The notes under the pieces were generated by a model. That model saw only the letters and a list, made by a program, of their open reading frames with translations. It had not been told where the DNA came from and searched no databases. Both the position numbers and the translations under genes were made by a program. 59,607 nucleotides of DNA, taken from Desulfuromonadales bacterium. Lineage in GTDB: Bacteria > Desulfobacterota > Desulfuromonadia > Desulfuromonadales > Syntrophotaleaceae. The DNA is taken from positions 1 to 59,607 of the forward strand of contig JASKKK010000013.1 of assembly GCA_030154185.1 (NCBI GenBank), in the 5' to 3' direction. Positions 24,031 to 35,887 of this stretch are shown here, in pieces (position 1 is the first letter of the stretch; the number at the start of each line of letters is the position of its first letter).

Positions 24031-24537
24031 TTATGCGCTTTGTGATTTGGAGCGGCGCGCCTTGTCGAGTCGCAGCTGCATTTCCATCAGGTGACGCAGG
24101 TGACGACGCAGTTCCTGGTCCTCCAGGTGGGCAAGGGATTTTTCGATGTCTTGTCGTTCCTTCTCACTCAAAGGTTCGTTCTGCCAGTGGCCGGGGAGAG
24201 AGTCCTGATTCTCCTCGCTTTGGTAATGAGCGTTCCGTCCGTGACGCAAAAACAGATCGTCGATAAGATGCTCGCCGAGTTGTTCGTTGAGCCGTGTCAG
24301 GATGCGCGGTTTCAGAAGTTGCAATTGCTGCATCCATACCGGGTGGTCGACGCGTACTTCCAGGACGGATCCGCGCAGCCGTACCGGCTTGGCGCGGGCG
24401 GCGATCTGCTTGCCCACGGCCGCATCCCAGTATTGCCAGACCCGGTAGCGGCTGAAGTTGGCATCCATGCCGCGCGACGCCAGCCACTGCTGTAAAATAT
24501 GCTGAACACCTTCGATGCGGAAGCGCGAAGAACTCAT
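24031..24537 (-). CDS. dciA: DUF721/DciA-type protein, probable replicative helicase loader
   Basis: A 168-residue protein. Residues 10-95 follow the DciA pattern: VWQYWDAAVGKQIAARAKP, then LEVRVDHPVWMQQLQLLKP and LNEQLGEHLIDDLFLR. DciA proteins assist loading of the DnaB helicase in bacteria that lack DnaC. The C-terminal 70 residues are charged and probably helical. The gene converges with the methyltransferase gene, whose stop is 8 bp from its own, and diverges from ffh. Confidence 0.85.
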   Translation of the reverse strand: MSSSRFRIEGVQHILQQWLASRGMDANFSRYRVWQYWDAAVGKQIAARAKPVRLRGSVLEVRVDHPVWMQQLQLLKPRILTRLNEQLGEHLIDDLFLRHGRNAHYQSEENQDSLPGHWQNEPLSEKERQDIEKSLAHLEDQELRRHLRHLMEMQLRLDKARRSKSQSA

Positions 24538-24580
24538 GCAAGGTTGCTTTCGTTTGCTGATTGGTAAGTTTGTCTGCCGC

Positions 24581-24610
24581 AGTTTATCCTTCCGCGATGA
24601 TGTCTGTCAA
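24581..24610 (-). promoter_or_regulatory. Probable promoter of dciA
   Basis: On the minus strand a perfect -35 TTGACA (24610-24605) precedes TAAACT (24586-24581) by 18 bp. This lies about 45 bp before the dciA start codon. Confidence 0.5.
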
Positions 24611-24760
24611 CGTATGTGCGTTAGTGAATAAGAATCTGCATTCCTCTGTTCTCTAGACGGCTTTTCAACAGCTTTCCAGGATGATCCGGTCCGGTTCGGT
24701 TCAGCACAAGGTTTACGGATTGCAGATAACGGCTGTGAATCCCCGGCTAAGTGTTTTCCC

Positions 24761-24789
24761 TTGACAACGGATGGGGGGTCTCCTATAGT
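24761..24789 (+). promoter_or_regulatory. Sigma-70 promoter of ffh
   Basis: A perfect TTGACA (24761-24766), a 17-bp spacer and TATAGT (24784-24789) give a near-consensus promoter. It is about 120 bp before the ffh start, leaving a 5' leader of roughly 120 bases. Confidence 0.8.
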
Positions 24790-24915
24790 TCGCATTTACG
24801 CTAGACCGGTTTCTGTCCGCAGGTAATTCCTATCGCTTTGTTTCTCCCGCTTTTCGGGGGGGGGCTTGCCGGATGGAAACTCTATAGATATTCAACGACG
24901 GGCAGGCCAGCAACC

Positions 24916-26265
24916 ATGTTTGACAATCTGACGGATAAACTCGACTCGGTCTTCAAGAAACTGCGCGGGCAAGGGCGGTTGACGGAGGACAATATCAAGC
25001 AAAGCCTGCGTGAAGTCCGCCTGGTTCTGCTTGAGGCGGACGTCAATTATCGCGTGGTTAAGGATTTTGTGGCCAGCGTGCGGGAGCGCGCCGTCGGGCA
25101 GGAAGTTCTTAAAAGTCTCAATCCGGCACAGCAGGTCATCAAGGTCGTTCGCGATGAGCTGGGGCGCCTTATGGGAGAGGGGGAAGATAACGCTCTCGAC
25201 CTGGCTGCCCGGCCGCCGGTTTCGGTGATGTTGTGCGGCCTGCAGGGGGCCGGCAAGACCACATCCTGCGGCAAGCTGGCATTGCAGCTACGTCGGCAGA
25301 AGCGTAATCCTCTGCTGGTCCCGGCCGATGTTTATCGACCGGCAGCTATCGAACAGCTCAAGACCCTCGGCAAGCAGCTGGATATAGCGGTGTACGACTC
25401 CCGTCCGGATGTCGATCCCGTCAAACTGTGTAGCGACGCAAGGTCGTTTGCCGAGCTTAACGGCTACGATACACTGATACTCGATACAGCCGGGCGCCTG
25501 CATATCGATGAGGCGCTGATGGCTGAGTTGCAGCGTATCAAACAGGCTCTGCAGCCGCGTGAAATTCTGTTTGTGGCCGATGCCATGACCGGTCAGGACG
25601 CTGTCAACGTCGCTGAGAGCTTCGATCAGCAACTCGATATCACCGGGGTGATCCTTACCAAGCTGGATGGTGATGCCCGCGGCGGGGCTGCCCTGTCCAT
25701 CCGTGCGGTGACCGGCAAGCCCATCAAGCTTGTCGGCCTGGGCGAAAAACTCGATGCCCTGGAAGTCTTCCATGGAGACCGCATGGCGCAGCGCATCCTC
25801 GGCATGGGTGATGTGCTGTCACTTATCGAAAAGGCGGAAGCCGCCGTCGATAAGGAAGACGCGCAGGCCATGGAACAAAAGTTGCGCAAGGAAGGTTTCA
25901 CTCTCGAGACTTTCCGCGATCAACTCAAGACCATCAAGAAGATGGGGTCCATGGAGTCTTTGCTCAAGCTCATCCCCGGTGCCGGCAAAGCCATGAAGCA
26001 GATGGGCAATATGCAGATGCCGGACAAGGAACTGAAGAAGATCGAGGCGATCATCAACTCCATGACTGCGGCCGAGCGCCGAGATCAGCGTGTTCTCAAC
26101 GGATCGCGTCGCCTGCGTATTGCCAAGGGCAGTGGGACGACGGTGCAGGATGTCAATCAGTTGATCAAGCGTTTTAACGAAGCGCAGAAGATGATGAAAA
26201 AGATGCAGAAGATGGGTCCCAAGGGGATGAAGAACCTGATGGGACGGGGCGGATTCCCCATGTAA
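24916..26265 (+). CDS. ffh: Signal recognition particle protein Ffh
   Basis: A 449-residue SRP GTPase that binds signal sequences and 4.5S RNA and delivers ribosomes to FtsY. The N domain is followed by the G domain: GLQGAGKTTSCGKLA (P-loop), DTAGRLHID and TKLDGDARGGAALS. The C-terminal M domain is rich in methionine and lysine and ends GPKGMKNLMGRGGFPM. The start at 24916 (MFDNLTDKLDSVFKKL) is the family start; the open frame extends 26 codons upstream without support. It precedes rpsP, but a terminator lies between. Confidence 0.98.
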   Translation: MFDNLTDKLDSVFKKLRGQGRLTEDNIKQSLREVRLVLLEADVNYRVVKDFVASVRERAVGQEVLKSLNPAQQVIKVVRDELGRLMGEGEDNALDLAARPPVSVMLCGLQGAGKTTSCGKLALQLRRQKRNPLLVPADVYRPAAIEQLKTLGKQLDIAVYDSRPDVDPVKLCSDARSFAELNGYDTLILDTAGRLHIDEALMAELQRIKQALQPREILFVADAMTGQDAVNVAESFDQQLDITGVILTKLDGDARGGAALSIRAVTGKPIKLVGLGEKLDALEVFHGDRMAQRILGMGDVLSLIEKAEAAVDKEDAQAMEQKLRKEGFTLETFRDQLKTIKKMGSMESLLKLIPGAGKAMKQMGNMQMPDKELKKIEAIINSMTAAERRDQRVLNGSRRLRIAKGSGTTVQDVNQLIKRFNEAQKMMKKMQKMGPKGMKNLMGRGGFPM

Positions 26266-26330
26266 ATACGGTCTCGACCGGTCGGTTCTGCCGGTCCTTG
26301 TCTCAAAGCGAACCGCGTTGGCGGTATCGC

Positions 26331-26356
26331 GCGGGCCGCTAAGGGCCCGCTTTTTA
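26331..26356 (+). terminator. Rho-independent terminator after ffh
   Basis: GCGGGCC (26331-26337) pairs with GGCCCGC (26344-26350) around a short loop, followed by TTTTT. It lies 65 bp after the ffh stop and 80 bp before rpsP, so it separates the units or partially attenuates read-through. Confidence 0.8.
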
Positions 26357-26436
26357 GTGGCAAAAGAAAAGCAAAGAACCTAATATACTCACCACCAACG
26401 AAAAAACGTTTTAGAAACACCCAGGAGGAATAACAC

Positions 26437-26697
26437 ATGTCGGTAAAAATCAGACTGGCACGCGGCGGCGCCAAGAAAAAACCTTTCTACCAGGTAGTGG
26501 TAGCGGACGAACGCTTTCCGCGTGACGGTCGTTTCATCGAACAGCTTGGACAATATGATCCCCGGCAGAATCCGTCGATGGTCACCTTGCAGGAAGATAA
26601 AACCCTTGAATGGCTGAAAAAAGGCGCTCAGCCTACCGATACGGTACGGCGTCTGCTGCGCAGCCAGGGTGTTTGGGCCAAGTTCAAGCAGGCCTGA
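26437..26697 (+). CDS. rpsP: 30S ribosomal protein S16
   Basis: An 86-residue protein with the canonical S16 start [20 protein letters not shown] and the following [19 protein letters not shown]. It is a small-subunit assembly protein. A CAGGAGG site precedes the ATG. It is the first gene of the rpsP-khpA-rimM-trmD-methyltransferase-rplS operon, a conserved ribosome maturation unit. Confidence 0.99.
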   Translation: MSVKIRLARGGAKKKPFYQVVVADERFPRDGRFIEQLGQYDPRQNPSMVTLQEDKTLEWLKKGAQPTDTVRRLLRSQGVWAKFKQA

Positions 26698-26757
26698 GGG
26701 GCCTGATCCCGAACAGGTGTCCGAGACGGGCCGCTTTTCTCCAAAGGACCGATGACT

Positions 26758-26991
26758 ATGAAGGAGCTGATCGAATTCATCGCAAAATCCCTGGTAGAAA
26801 ATCCTGACGCGGTTTCCGTTACCGAAGAAGTGGGGGAGGACGGCAGCGTCCTCCTGAAGCTCGCGGCGGCTCCCGAAGATATGGGGCGCATTATCGGCAA
26901 GCAGGGAAGGACCGCCAAAGCCATGCGGACTCTGCTTAATGCCAAGGCGACCCGTGAGGCCAAGCGGGCTTCTTTGCACATTATGGAGTGA
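26758..26991 (+). CDS. khpA: KhpA-type KH-domain RNA-binding protein
   Basis: A 77-residue single KH domain with the RNA-binding GxxG loop in [19 protein letters not shown]. KhpA proteins bind RNA, often together with KhpB/Jag, and sit between rpsP and rimM in many bacteria. Two ATGs are possible: 26752 lies only 3 bases after AAGGA, while 26758 is 9 bases after it, so 26758 is preferred. The stop TGA overlaps the rimM ATG by one base. Confidence 0.92.
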   Translation: MKELIEFIAKSLVENPDAVSVTEEVGEDGSVLLKLAAAPEDMGRIIGKQGRTAKAMRTLLNAKATREAKRASLHIME

Positions 26992-27518
26992 TGGTTCTGC
27001 AACAAAGCGAATTACTGATTTTAGGGGTTGTCATCGGAACCCACGGGTTGCGAGGTGATCTCAAGGTTCGCGGCTGTGCCAAGGATTTTCCATTGCTTTC
27101 CCGGGTGCCCCATCTTGTCTTCCTGCGAGAAGGCGAGACTGTGGAGGTCTGTGCGCGGCGCAAGGACGATTGGCACAGGGGCAACCTGTTGTTGCATCTT
27201 GTCGGACTGGATGACGTCAACTCCGTACAACACCTGATCGGGTGCGAGGTCGCCGTGCGGCGCCATGATGCGCCCGCTTTGCCTGAAGGTGAATATTACT
27301 GGTATCAGCTCGAGGGGTTGACGGCCTTCGATCGCCAACTTGGTGTTATCGGTAGCCTTGACGATGTCTTTACCACGGCGGCTCACGACGTTTACGTGAT
27401 CAACGGCGAATATGGCGAAGTTCTGGTACCTGCCGTCGATGCTTTTCTGGTTGAAGTCGACCTGGAAGAGCGTCGCGTATTGTTCGACCTGCCCGAGGGG
27501 CTGGTTCAGGAAGCCTGA
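26991..27518 (+). CDS. rimM: Ribosome maturation factor RimM
   Basis: A 175-residue 30S assembly factor that binds S19 and helps mature the 16S 3' domain. The N-terminal RimM barrel begins [20 protein letters not shown], and the C-terminal PRC-barrel contains [16 protein letters not shown] and a terminal [14 protein letters not shown]. The ATG at 26991 overlaps the khpA stop (TGATG), and its own stop overlaps the trmD ATG in the same way, so expression is coupled along the operon. Confidence 0.97.
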   Translation: MVLQQSELLILGVVIGTHGLRGDLKVRGCAKDFPLLSRVPHLVFLREGETVEVCARRKDDWHRGNLLLHLVGLDDVNSVQHLIGCEVAVRRHDAPALPEGEYYWYQLEGLTAFDRQLGVIGSLDDVFTTAAHDVYVINGEYGEVLVPAVDAFLVEVDLEERRVLFDLPEGLVQEA

Positions 27519-28264
27519 TGTTCTTTGATGTTCTGACGCTTTTCCCAGCCATGTTCGAGTCCCCTTTTGCCGACAGTATTATCGGCAAGGGCATCGAGCG
27601 GGGTCTTGTAGAGATAACCGTCCACCACCTTCGCGATTGGGCGGAAGGCAAGCACAAGGTCACCGACGATGTGCCCTACGGAGGGGGCGAGGGAATGGTT
27701 CTCAAGCCCGAACCCGTGGCAAAGGCCTTGAGGGATATCAAGGCGCGCAGGGCTCGTGCCAGGGTGCTGTTGATGACGCCTCAAGGCAGGCCGTTTTGTC
27801 AGGAACATGCGCGACAGCTTGCGGGAGAGGAATCCCTGATCTTTATCTGCGGCCGCTATGAAGGTTTCGATGAACGCATCCGTTCCATGGTTGATGACGA
27901 GTTGTCTCTTGGCGATTTCGTCCTGACCGGGGGCGAACTGGCCGCCATGACTATGATCGATGCCGTGGCACGGTTGGTGCCGGGGGTGCTTGGCAATCGC
28001 GACAGCGCCCAGAGTGATTCCTACAGCGACGGGTTGCTGGAATATCCCCAATATACCCGGCCTGCCGAATTCGATGGGATGCAGGTTCCCGAGGTTTTGT
28101 TGTCGGGCAACCACGGTGCCATTGCCCGGTGGCGCAGGCGGCAGCAGTTGCTGCGAACCTGGCAGAGGCGTCCCGATCTGCTCGAGAGTGCCCGGCTCAG
28201 TGAAGAGGACCGACGCCTTCTGGCAGAGTTGCAGCGTGATGCCGAAAAGGATGCGGGTCGATGA
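27518..28264 (+). CDS. trmD: tRNA (guanine-N1)-methyltransferase
   Basis: A 248-residue SPOUT methyltransferase that makes m1G37 in tRNAs and guards the reading frame. Family features are the start [17 protein letters not shown], the knot segment [13 protein letters not shown] and [15 protein letters not shown]. The start codon overlaps the rimM stop and the end overlaps the next methyltransferase gene (ATGA). Confidence 0.99.
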   Translation: MFFDVLTLFPAMFESPFADSIIGKGIERGLVEITVHHLRDWAEGKHKVTDDVPYGGGEGMVLKPEPVAKALRDIKARRARARVLLMTPQGRPFCQEHARQLAGEESLIFICGRYEGFDERIRSMVDDELSLGDFVLTGGELAAMTMIDAVARLVPGVLGNRDSAQSDSYSDGLLEYPQYTRPAEFDGMQVPEVLLSGNHGAIARWRRRQQLLRTWQRRPDLLESARLSEEDRRLLAELQRDAEKDAGR

Positions 28265-28836
28265 ATTCTCGGGTCGCTGTTGCTCTGGTACATTATCCCG
28301 TAACGGATCGCCGCGGTGATCTGGTGAGTACAGCGGTTACCAATCTCGATCTGCACGATATTGCCCGTACCGCCCGTACCTATGGGGTAAACCGGTTTTA
28401 TGTCGTTACGCCGGTTGTCGAACAACAGTATCTGGTCGAACGTATTCTGTCGCATTGGCAGGATGGACACGGAGCCGCATACAACCGCCACCGCGGCGAA
28501 GCTTTGTCTCTGATACGGATTGTCGGTTCACTGGACGAAGCGCTTTCCGATTGGAAGATTTGTGCCGGGTCGGCCGCCGTTCCGGTACTTACCGGTGCGA
28601 CGCGAAACGATGGCATCGGTACGGACGAATGCCGCACATTGCTTCGAGAGGCGCCGATGTTGCTGGTGTTCGGAACGGGCTGGGGATTGGCTCCGGAATT
28701 GTTCGAGCGTGGCTGGACTGTGCTCGAACCGATCCGCGGTCGAGGTGTCTACAATCATTTGCCGGTACGCGCCGCTGCGGCGATCATTCTTGATCGGCTG
28801 CTTGGCATGTCGGCTTCAAATCAAAAAACTGAATAA
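28261..28836 (+). CDS. SAM-dependent RNA methyltransferase (Methyltrn_RNA_4 family)
   Basis: A 191-residue protein of the SPOUT-like family PF09936, known from the same position between trmD and rplS in Thermotoga and deltaproteobacteria. Visible parts are [36 protein letters not shown] and the knot [14 protein letters not shown]. It presumably methylates rRNA or tRNA, but the target base is not known to me. It starts inside the trmD stop and ends 27 bp before rplS. Confidence 0.88.
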   Translation: MNSRVAVALVHYPVTDRRGDLVSTAVTNLDLHDIARTARTYGVNRFYVVTPVVEQQYLVERILSHWQDGHGAAYNRHRGEALSLIRIVGSLDEALSDWKICAGSAAVPVLTGATRNDGIGTDECRTLLREAPMLLVFGTGWGLAPELFERGWTVLEPIRGRGVYNHLPVRAAAAIILDRLLGMSASNQKTE

Positions 28837-28863
28837 AAAGACTCGCTCTAGAGGAGGATGAAA

Positions 28864-29211
28864 ATGAATATTATCGATCGTTTGGAAATGGAACAGATGA
28901 AGAAGAATATCCCTGCTTTCAAAGCCGGGGATACTCTCAGGGTTCATGTCAAGATCGTTGAGGGCGACAAGCAGCGTATCCAGGTTTTTCAGGGTGTCTG
29001 CATCAAGCGTCATAATAAAGGACTGGGATCGACTTTTACCGTGCGTAAGATTTCCGAAGGCATGGGTGTGGAACGTGTATTCCCCCTCCATACGCCCACC
29101 ATCGATAAAATCGAAGTCATGACGGTTGGCCGCGTGCGTCGTGCCAAACTCTACTATCTGCGCAAGCTGCAGGGTAAAGCTGCCCGTATCCGCGAAAAGC
29201 GCACCGTCTGA
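28864..29211 (+). CDS. rplS: 50S ribosomal protein L19
   Basis: A 115-residue protein at the 30S-50S interface. [38 protein letters not shown] and [19 protein letters not shown] are characteristic. Two ATGs are in frame; a strong GAGGAGG directly abuts the one at 28858 but is 6 bases from the one at 28864, so the latter is chosen. It is the last gene of the operon and is followed by a strong terminator. Confidence 0.98.
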   Translation: MNIIDRLEMEQMKKNIPAFKAGDTLRVHVKIVEGDKQRIQVFQGVCIKRHNKGLGSTFTVRKISEGMGVERVFPLHTPTIDKIEVMTVGRVRRAKLYYLRKLQGKAARIREKRTV

Positions 29212-29226
29212 TAGGTCGTTTTACTG

Positions 29227-29266
29227 CAAAAGCCCCGGTCTTTGTGCCGGGGCTTTTGTTTTTTTT
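29227..29266 (+). terminator. Strong rho-independent terminator of the rplS operon
   Basis: A 12-bp perfect stem (CAAAAGCCCCGG with CCGGGGCTTTTG) and 8-base loop are followed by a run of T, beginning 15 bp after the rplS stop. Confidence 0.95.
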
Positions 29267-29330
29267 GCATTGTTCGTATCAGCCCCTGCAGGCCGGACGC
29301 TCTCGTCTGTTCAGAAGCTGAGGGACCGAA

Positions 29331-29960
29331 ATGCTCGAACTTTTTCCTTCCGAAGCCCCTTCACCGCTATTTTTCGAAAAAAACCTGAGCAGCCAGGGAT
29401 ACCGCCGCATTGCGGGGATAGACGAAGCCGGTCGCGGCCCTTTGGCCGGACCCGTGGTTGCTGCGGCAGTAATTCTGCCTTCCACCTTTGACCTTCCCGG
29501 TCTCGATGATTCCAAAAAACTCTCTGCCAGGCTGCGAGACAAGTTGTTTCCGCAGATTCGCATGCAGGCCGCGGATTACGGAATCGGCCTTGCCCATGCG
29601 TTTGAAATTGATCGATTGAATATTCTTCAGGCGACTTTGTTGGCCATGCGTCGGGCTGTGGCAAGGTTGAAATATCCTGCCGACTATCTGTTGGTAGACG
29701 GCATCACGCCGGTCCCGTTGCCTCTGGCGCAGAAGACTCTGAAAAAGGGCGATAGTCGTTCCCTCTCCATAGCTGCGGCCTCGGTGCTGGCCAAGGTCGT
29801 GCGGGATCGACTGATGATCACTTACGACAGCCGTTTTCCTGGGTACGGGTTTGCTGGGCACAAGGGGTATGGAAGTGCAGCTCATCGCGAAGCGATCGCA
29901 AAATTGGGGCCGACTCCGCTGCATCGGGGGTCCTTTCGAGGGGTAAAAGAATATCTATGA
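29331..29960 (+). CDS. rnhB: Ribonuclease HII
   Basis: A 209-residue nuclease that cuts RNA in RNA-DNA hybrids and removes misincorporated ribonucleotides. The metal-binding acidic residues are visible in RIAGIDEAGRGPLAGPV and LLVDGITPVPL, with the conserved SIAAASVLAKVVRDRLM and GYGFAGHKGYGSAAH. An N-terminal extension of about 25 residues precedes the core. The end overlaps yraN as ATGA, a common pairing after rplS. Confidence 0.97.
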   Translation: MLELFPSEAPSPLFFEKNLSSQGYRRIAGIDEAGRGPLAGPVVAAAVILPSTFDLPGLDDSKKLSARLRDKLFPQIRMQAADYGIGLAHAFEIDRLNILQATLLAMRRAVARLKYPADYLLVDGITPVPLPLAQKTLKKGDSRSLSIAAASVLAKVVRDRLMITYDSRFPGYGFAGHKGYGSAAHREAIAKLGPTPLHRGSFRGVKEYL

Positions 29961-30322
29961 CCCAGGAAAGACTTCATCTCGGTCGCTGGGGAGAGGACGT
30001 TGCTGCCCGCTATCTGCGCCGCCGAGGGTTGAAAATTATCGACCGCAATGTACGTACCCCGGTAGGGGAGCTCGATATCGTGGCCCGGGACAGGCGCACT
30101 TTGGTCTTCGCCGAAGTGAAAACGCGACGGGGGCTGTCCCACGGCTTTCCGCAGGAGGCGGTCGGGGCGCGCAAGCAGCGGCAGATCCTGAGGGCGGCGC
30201 AATGGTATCTCAAACAGCGAAACTTCGACAAACTGCAACCGCGTTTCGATGTGATCGCCGTACGGGGCGACGGTCAACGTGCCGAGATCGATCATTTCCC
30301 CGCGGCGTTCGATCTGGGCTAG
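29957..30322 (+). CDS. yraN: YraN family endonuclease-like protein (UPF0102)
   Basis: A 121-residue protein with the restriction-endonuclease-like core: GRWGEDVAARYLRRRGLKII, then GELDIVARDRRTLVFAEVKTR, where the E-D-ExK residues resemble a nuclease active site. The family is widespread and often placed beside rnhB; its biological role is not settled. It is translationally coupled to rnhB. Confidence 0.93.
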   Translation: MTQERLHLGRWGEDVAARYLRRRGLKIIDRNVRTPVGELDIVARDRRTLVFAEVKTRRGLSHGFPQEAVGARKQRQILRAAQWYLKQRNFDKLQPRFDVIAVRGDGQRAEIDHFPAAFDLG

Positions 30323-30381
30323 TCCGGCATCGGTGTCCCATCCGAGCGGCAATAAGAAGATTGCCGGTATATGTCTCTGGA

Positions 30382-30410
30382 TTGCTTTTCAGAAGCGGCG
30401 CGGGTACAAT
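30382..30410 (+). promoter_or_regulatory. Probable promoter of nadE
   Basis: TTGCTT (30382-30387), a 17-bp spacer and TACAAT (30405-30410) form a good -35/-10 pair. They lie in the 243-bp gap before nadE, leaving a leader of about 150 bases in which no defined structure was recognised. Confidence 0.5.
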
Positions 30411-30565
30411 GCCCGATGCGCAGTCCGGGATGTGTCGTTGTTGTAGAAGGACAGGGCGTTCTTGCTTCTTGCTTCGTTTGGGCGAGTGGCGCATATGCCG
30501 ATACTTTTTGCTTTTTGTTCCGTAAAAAAGCAAACCAATCATTTCCTGAAAAAGGATTGAGTGTT

Positions 30566-32524
30566 ATGGAACTTCGCATGGCATCGCAGGGGTTTGTGAG
30601 GCTTGGGATCTGTACCCCGGCAACCAGGGTGGCGGATGTCGCGTATAATTGCGAACAGATTCGCAAGGTGGTTACGGAGACGCCGGATTGCCGGTTCTTC
30701 GTATTTCCCGAATTGTGCCTGACCGCCTATACCTGCGCCGATCTGTTTTTTCAGCCTCTGCTGATCGAACAGGCGCGTAAGGCCCTTGTCCATCTGGCCG
30801 AATTTACCGCCGAACGCCGTGTGACTATGGTGGTCGGGGCGCCGATAGCCCATCGCGGCAGGCTTTACAACTGTGCGGTGTTTCTTTCCGGTGGAGGTAT
30901 CCTCGGGTTGGTGCCTAAACGGTTTCTGCCCAATACCATGGAATTTTACGAAGAGCGCTGGTTTTCTTCGGCCGTCGATCTGAAGGATACCGAACTGGTG
31001 TGGGACGGAGAGCGCATCCCGTTCGGCACCGATCTGCTGTTTCGAGCCGATGGGTTGCCCGACTGTATCGTCGGTATCGAGGTCTGCGAAGATGTGTGGG
31101 TCGCCAACCCGCCCAGCGGACAACTGGCGGTTGCCGGTGCCACGGTTTTGCTGAACCTTTCGGCGAGTCCCGAACTGCTTGGCAAGATGGAGTATCGACG
31201 ATCCCTGGTGCAGTCCCAATCGGCACGCTGCCTGGCGGCTTACGCCTATGCTTCGTCGGGACCGGGGGAGTCGAGCACCGATCTGGTATTCTCCGGCCAT
31301 TCACTGATTGCCGAAAACGGCGCCATTCTGGCCGAAACGCAGCGGTTCCGGTTCGACAGCCAGGTGGCGGTGGCCGATATCGATGTCGAGCGCTTGGTCA
31401 ACGAGCGTTTCAAGAATAACAGCTACGGTTTTTCCCACCCCGACGCTTGCTGTCGCGTGATCGATTTCCCCTTGACCGATGTGACCACCGATCATCTGTG
31501 CCGTCCGATACCTCCTACTCCGTTCGTGCCGCCGGCCGAGGAGGAGCGGGCCCACCGGTGTCATGAAATATTTGAAATCCAGACCACCGGGCTGGCCAAG
31601 AGACTGCAGCATACCGGCGCCAAGCGCGCCGTCATCGGCATATCCGGCGGCCTCGATTCGACGCTTGCTTTGCTGGTTACGGTCAAGGCTTTTGACAAGC
31701 TCGGATACGATCGTTCCGGCATCGAGACCATCACCATGCCCGGCTTCGGCACCACCAACCGAACCCGCGGCAACGCCGAGCGCCTGGCGGAACTGCTCGG
31801 CACAAACCTTCGGGTGATCTCCATCGATGCCGCCGTTCGGCAGCATTTTGCCGACATCGGGCATGACGAGACGGTACACGATATCACCTATGAAAACTCT
31901 CAGGCTCGCGAACGCACTCAGATACTCATGAATATCGCCAACCAGGTCGGAGGTTTGGTGATTGGCACCGGCGATCTGTCGGAACTGGCTCTGGGCTGGT
32001 GTACCTACAACGGTGATCACATGTCCATGTATGCGGTAAACACCGGGGTGCCCAAAACCCTGGTGCGCTATCTTGTCGCCTGGTGTGCCGACGCGGAATT
32101 CTCTGGCGATATTTCCGTTATTCTGCATGATGTGTGTGACACTCCCGTTTCTCCGGAACTGCTGCCTCCTCATGAAAATGGCGAGATCAAGCAGCGCACC
32201 GAGGACAAGATAGGCCCTTATCTGCTGCACGACTTTTATCTGTACCATGTCGTACGTCTCCAGCACCGCCCGTCCAAAATCTTCTTTATGGCTCGCCAGG
32301 CCTTTGGCGAAGAGTTCAGCGATCAGGATCTACTATATTGGCTGCGTACCTTTTACCGGCGTTTTTTCTCGCAGCAGTTCAAGCGTTCCTGCTTGCCGGA
32401 CGGCCCCAAAGTCGGCAGCGTCGTACTTTCGCCGCGAGGCGACTGGCGCATGCCGAGCGACGCAAATCCATCGGTGTGGCTCGATGATCTGAGGGAGCTT
32501 GAAGGAGTCATCGGTGAAGGATGA
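30566..32524 (+). CDS. nadE: Glutamine-dependent NAD+ synthetase
   Basis: A 652-residue two-domain enzyme that amidates deamido-NAD with ammonia from glutamine. The N-terminal nitrilase-type glutaminase shows its Glu-Lys-Cys triad in VFPELCLTAYTC, LVPKRFLPN and VGIEVCEDVWV. The C-terminal synthetase has the pyrophosphate loop AVIGISGGLDSTLALLV and GTGDLSELALGW. Length fits the fused family. The ATG at 30566 is preferred to upstream in-frame codons from 30371 because the family begins near here. Its end overlaps rsmI by 11 bases. Confidence 0.96.
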   Translation: MELRMASQGFVRLGICTPATRVADVAYNCEQIRKVVTETPDCRFFVFPELCLTAYTCADLFFQPLLIEQARKALVHLAEFTAERRVTMVVGAPIAHRGRLYNCAVFLSGGGILGLVPKRFLPNTMEFYEERWFSSAVDLKDTELVWDGERIPFGTDLLFRADGLPDCIVGIEVCEDVWVANPPSGQLAVAGATVLLNLSASPELLGKMEYRRSLVQSQSARCLAAYAYASSGPGESSTDLVFSGHSLIAENGAILAETQRFRFDSQVAVADIDVERLVNERFKNNSYGFSHPDACCRVIDFPLTDVTTDHLCRPIPPTPFVPPAEEERAHRCHEIFEIQTTGLAKRLQHTGAKRAVIGISGGLDSTLALLVTVKAFDKLGYDRSGIETITMPGFGTTNRTRGNAERLAELLGTNLRVISIDAAVRQHFADIGHDETVHDITYENSQARERTQILMNIANQVGGLVIGTGDLSELALGWCTYNGDHMSMYAVNTGVPKTLVRYLVAWCADAEFSGDISVILHDVCDTPVSPELLPPHENGEIKQRTEDKIGPYLLHDFYLYHVVRLQHRPSKIFFMARQAFGEEFSDQDLLYWLRTFYRRFFSQQFKRSCLPDGPKVGSVVLSPRGDWRMPSDANPSVWLDDLRELEGVIGEG

Positions 32525-33371
32525 TGCGGTGAATCCCGGTACCCTCTACCTGGTGGCTACGCCCATCGGCAACCTGGAGGATATGACCTTCCGTGCCTTG
32601 CGCGTCCTCAAGGAGGTTGATCTGGTGGCTGCCGAGGATACCCGTCATAGTCGCAAACTTTTTTCGCATTACGGCATCGCAACGCCATTGACCTCTTACT
32701 TCGCGCACAACGAAAGTGTCAAAGGGGAACGTATCCTCGAAAATCTGCGCCAGGGAAAGTCGGTGGCTCTGATTACCGATGCCGGGACACCGGCCATTTC
32801 CGATCCCGGTTTTCTGTTGGTGCGTGCCTGTCGCGACGAGGGCCTGCCGGTTACGGCGATACCGGGTGCCTCGGCGGTTATCGCAGGCCTTTCGGTGGCG
32901 GGCCTGCCGACAGAGCGTTTTGCTTTCGAAGGCTTCCTTCCCCCTAAAACCGCCGCACGAGGCAAGCTTTTCCGATCTTTGGCCGCCGAAAAGCGCACCC
33001 TCGTTTTTTACGAGGCTCCACACCGGCTGGTTGCAAGTCTTTCCGACCTGATCGAAGTGGTCGGCGCTGAGCGAGAGATAGCGGTGGTGCGTGAATTGAC
33101 CAAGTTGCACGAAGAAGTGTTCCGAGGTTCTGCCGGGCAGGCTCTCGTCCATTTTCAGCAGGGCAGGGTGCGCGGCGAGATCGTACTGCTGGTAGGGCCG
33201 GCTCCAGAAGAGATGCAGCAGGAGACGGTAAGGGAAGCCTTGCTGCGCTGGCACAGGGACACCGACCTGCCCATGCGCCAGATCGTCAAGGAGGTAGCTC
33301 GGCAGTTCGGACTGCCCGGCAGCGAGGTGTATAAGGAAAGCCTCAAATTGCGGAAGGAGAAAAAGGAATAA
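32514..33371 (+). CDS. rsmI: 16S rRNA (cytidine-2'-O)-methyltransferase RsmI
   Basis: A 285-residue tetrapyrrole-methylase-fold enzyme that methylates C1402 of 16S rRNA. Signature segments are GTLYLVATPIGNLEDMTFRA, LVAAEDTRHSRKL, ALITDAGTPAISDPG and YEAPHRLVASL. The likely start is GTG at 32514, placed 7 bases after AAGGAG and inside the end of nadE; a TTG at 32499 is the other candidate. The overlap implies coupling to nadE. Confidence 0.95.
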   Translation: MKDDAVNPGTLYLVATPIGNLEDMTFRALRVLKEVDLVAAEDTRHSRKLFSHYGIATPLTSYFAHNESVKGERILENLRQGKSVALITDAGTPAISDPGFLLVRACRDEGLPVTAIPGASAVIAGLSVAGLPTERFAFEGFLPPKTAARGKLFRSLAAEKRTLVFYEAPHRLVASLSDLIEVVGAEREIAVVRELTKLHEEVFRGSAGQALVHFQQGRVRGEIVLLVGPAPEEMQQETVREALLRWHRDTDLPMRQIVKEVARQFGLPGSEVYKESLKLRKEKKE

Positions 33372-33425
33372 CGGTTATTGATGCCACTCTTTTCCTGTCG
33401 ATCATGACGTCTTCAGACGGTTGTT

Positions 33426-35770
<2,345 letters not shown>

Positions 35771-35887
35771 TCATAGGGGGAAGTGTATTTCAAACCTGCG
35801 TGCAGGACAATTGTAATCATCACGGTCCTGGGGTAGAATCCCCTAATATTTTATTTTTGCCTTTGCGCACCTGTGGGAAGGTTTTTG

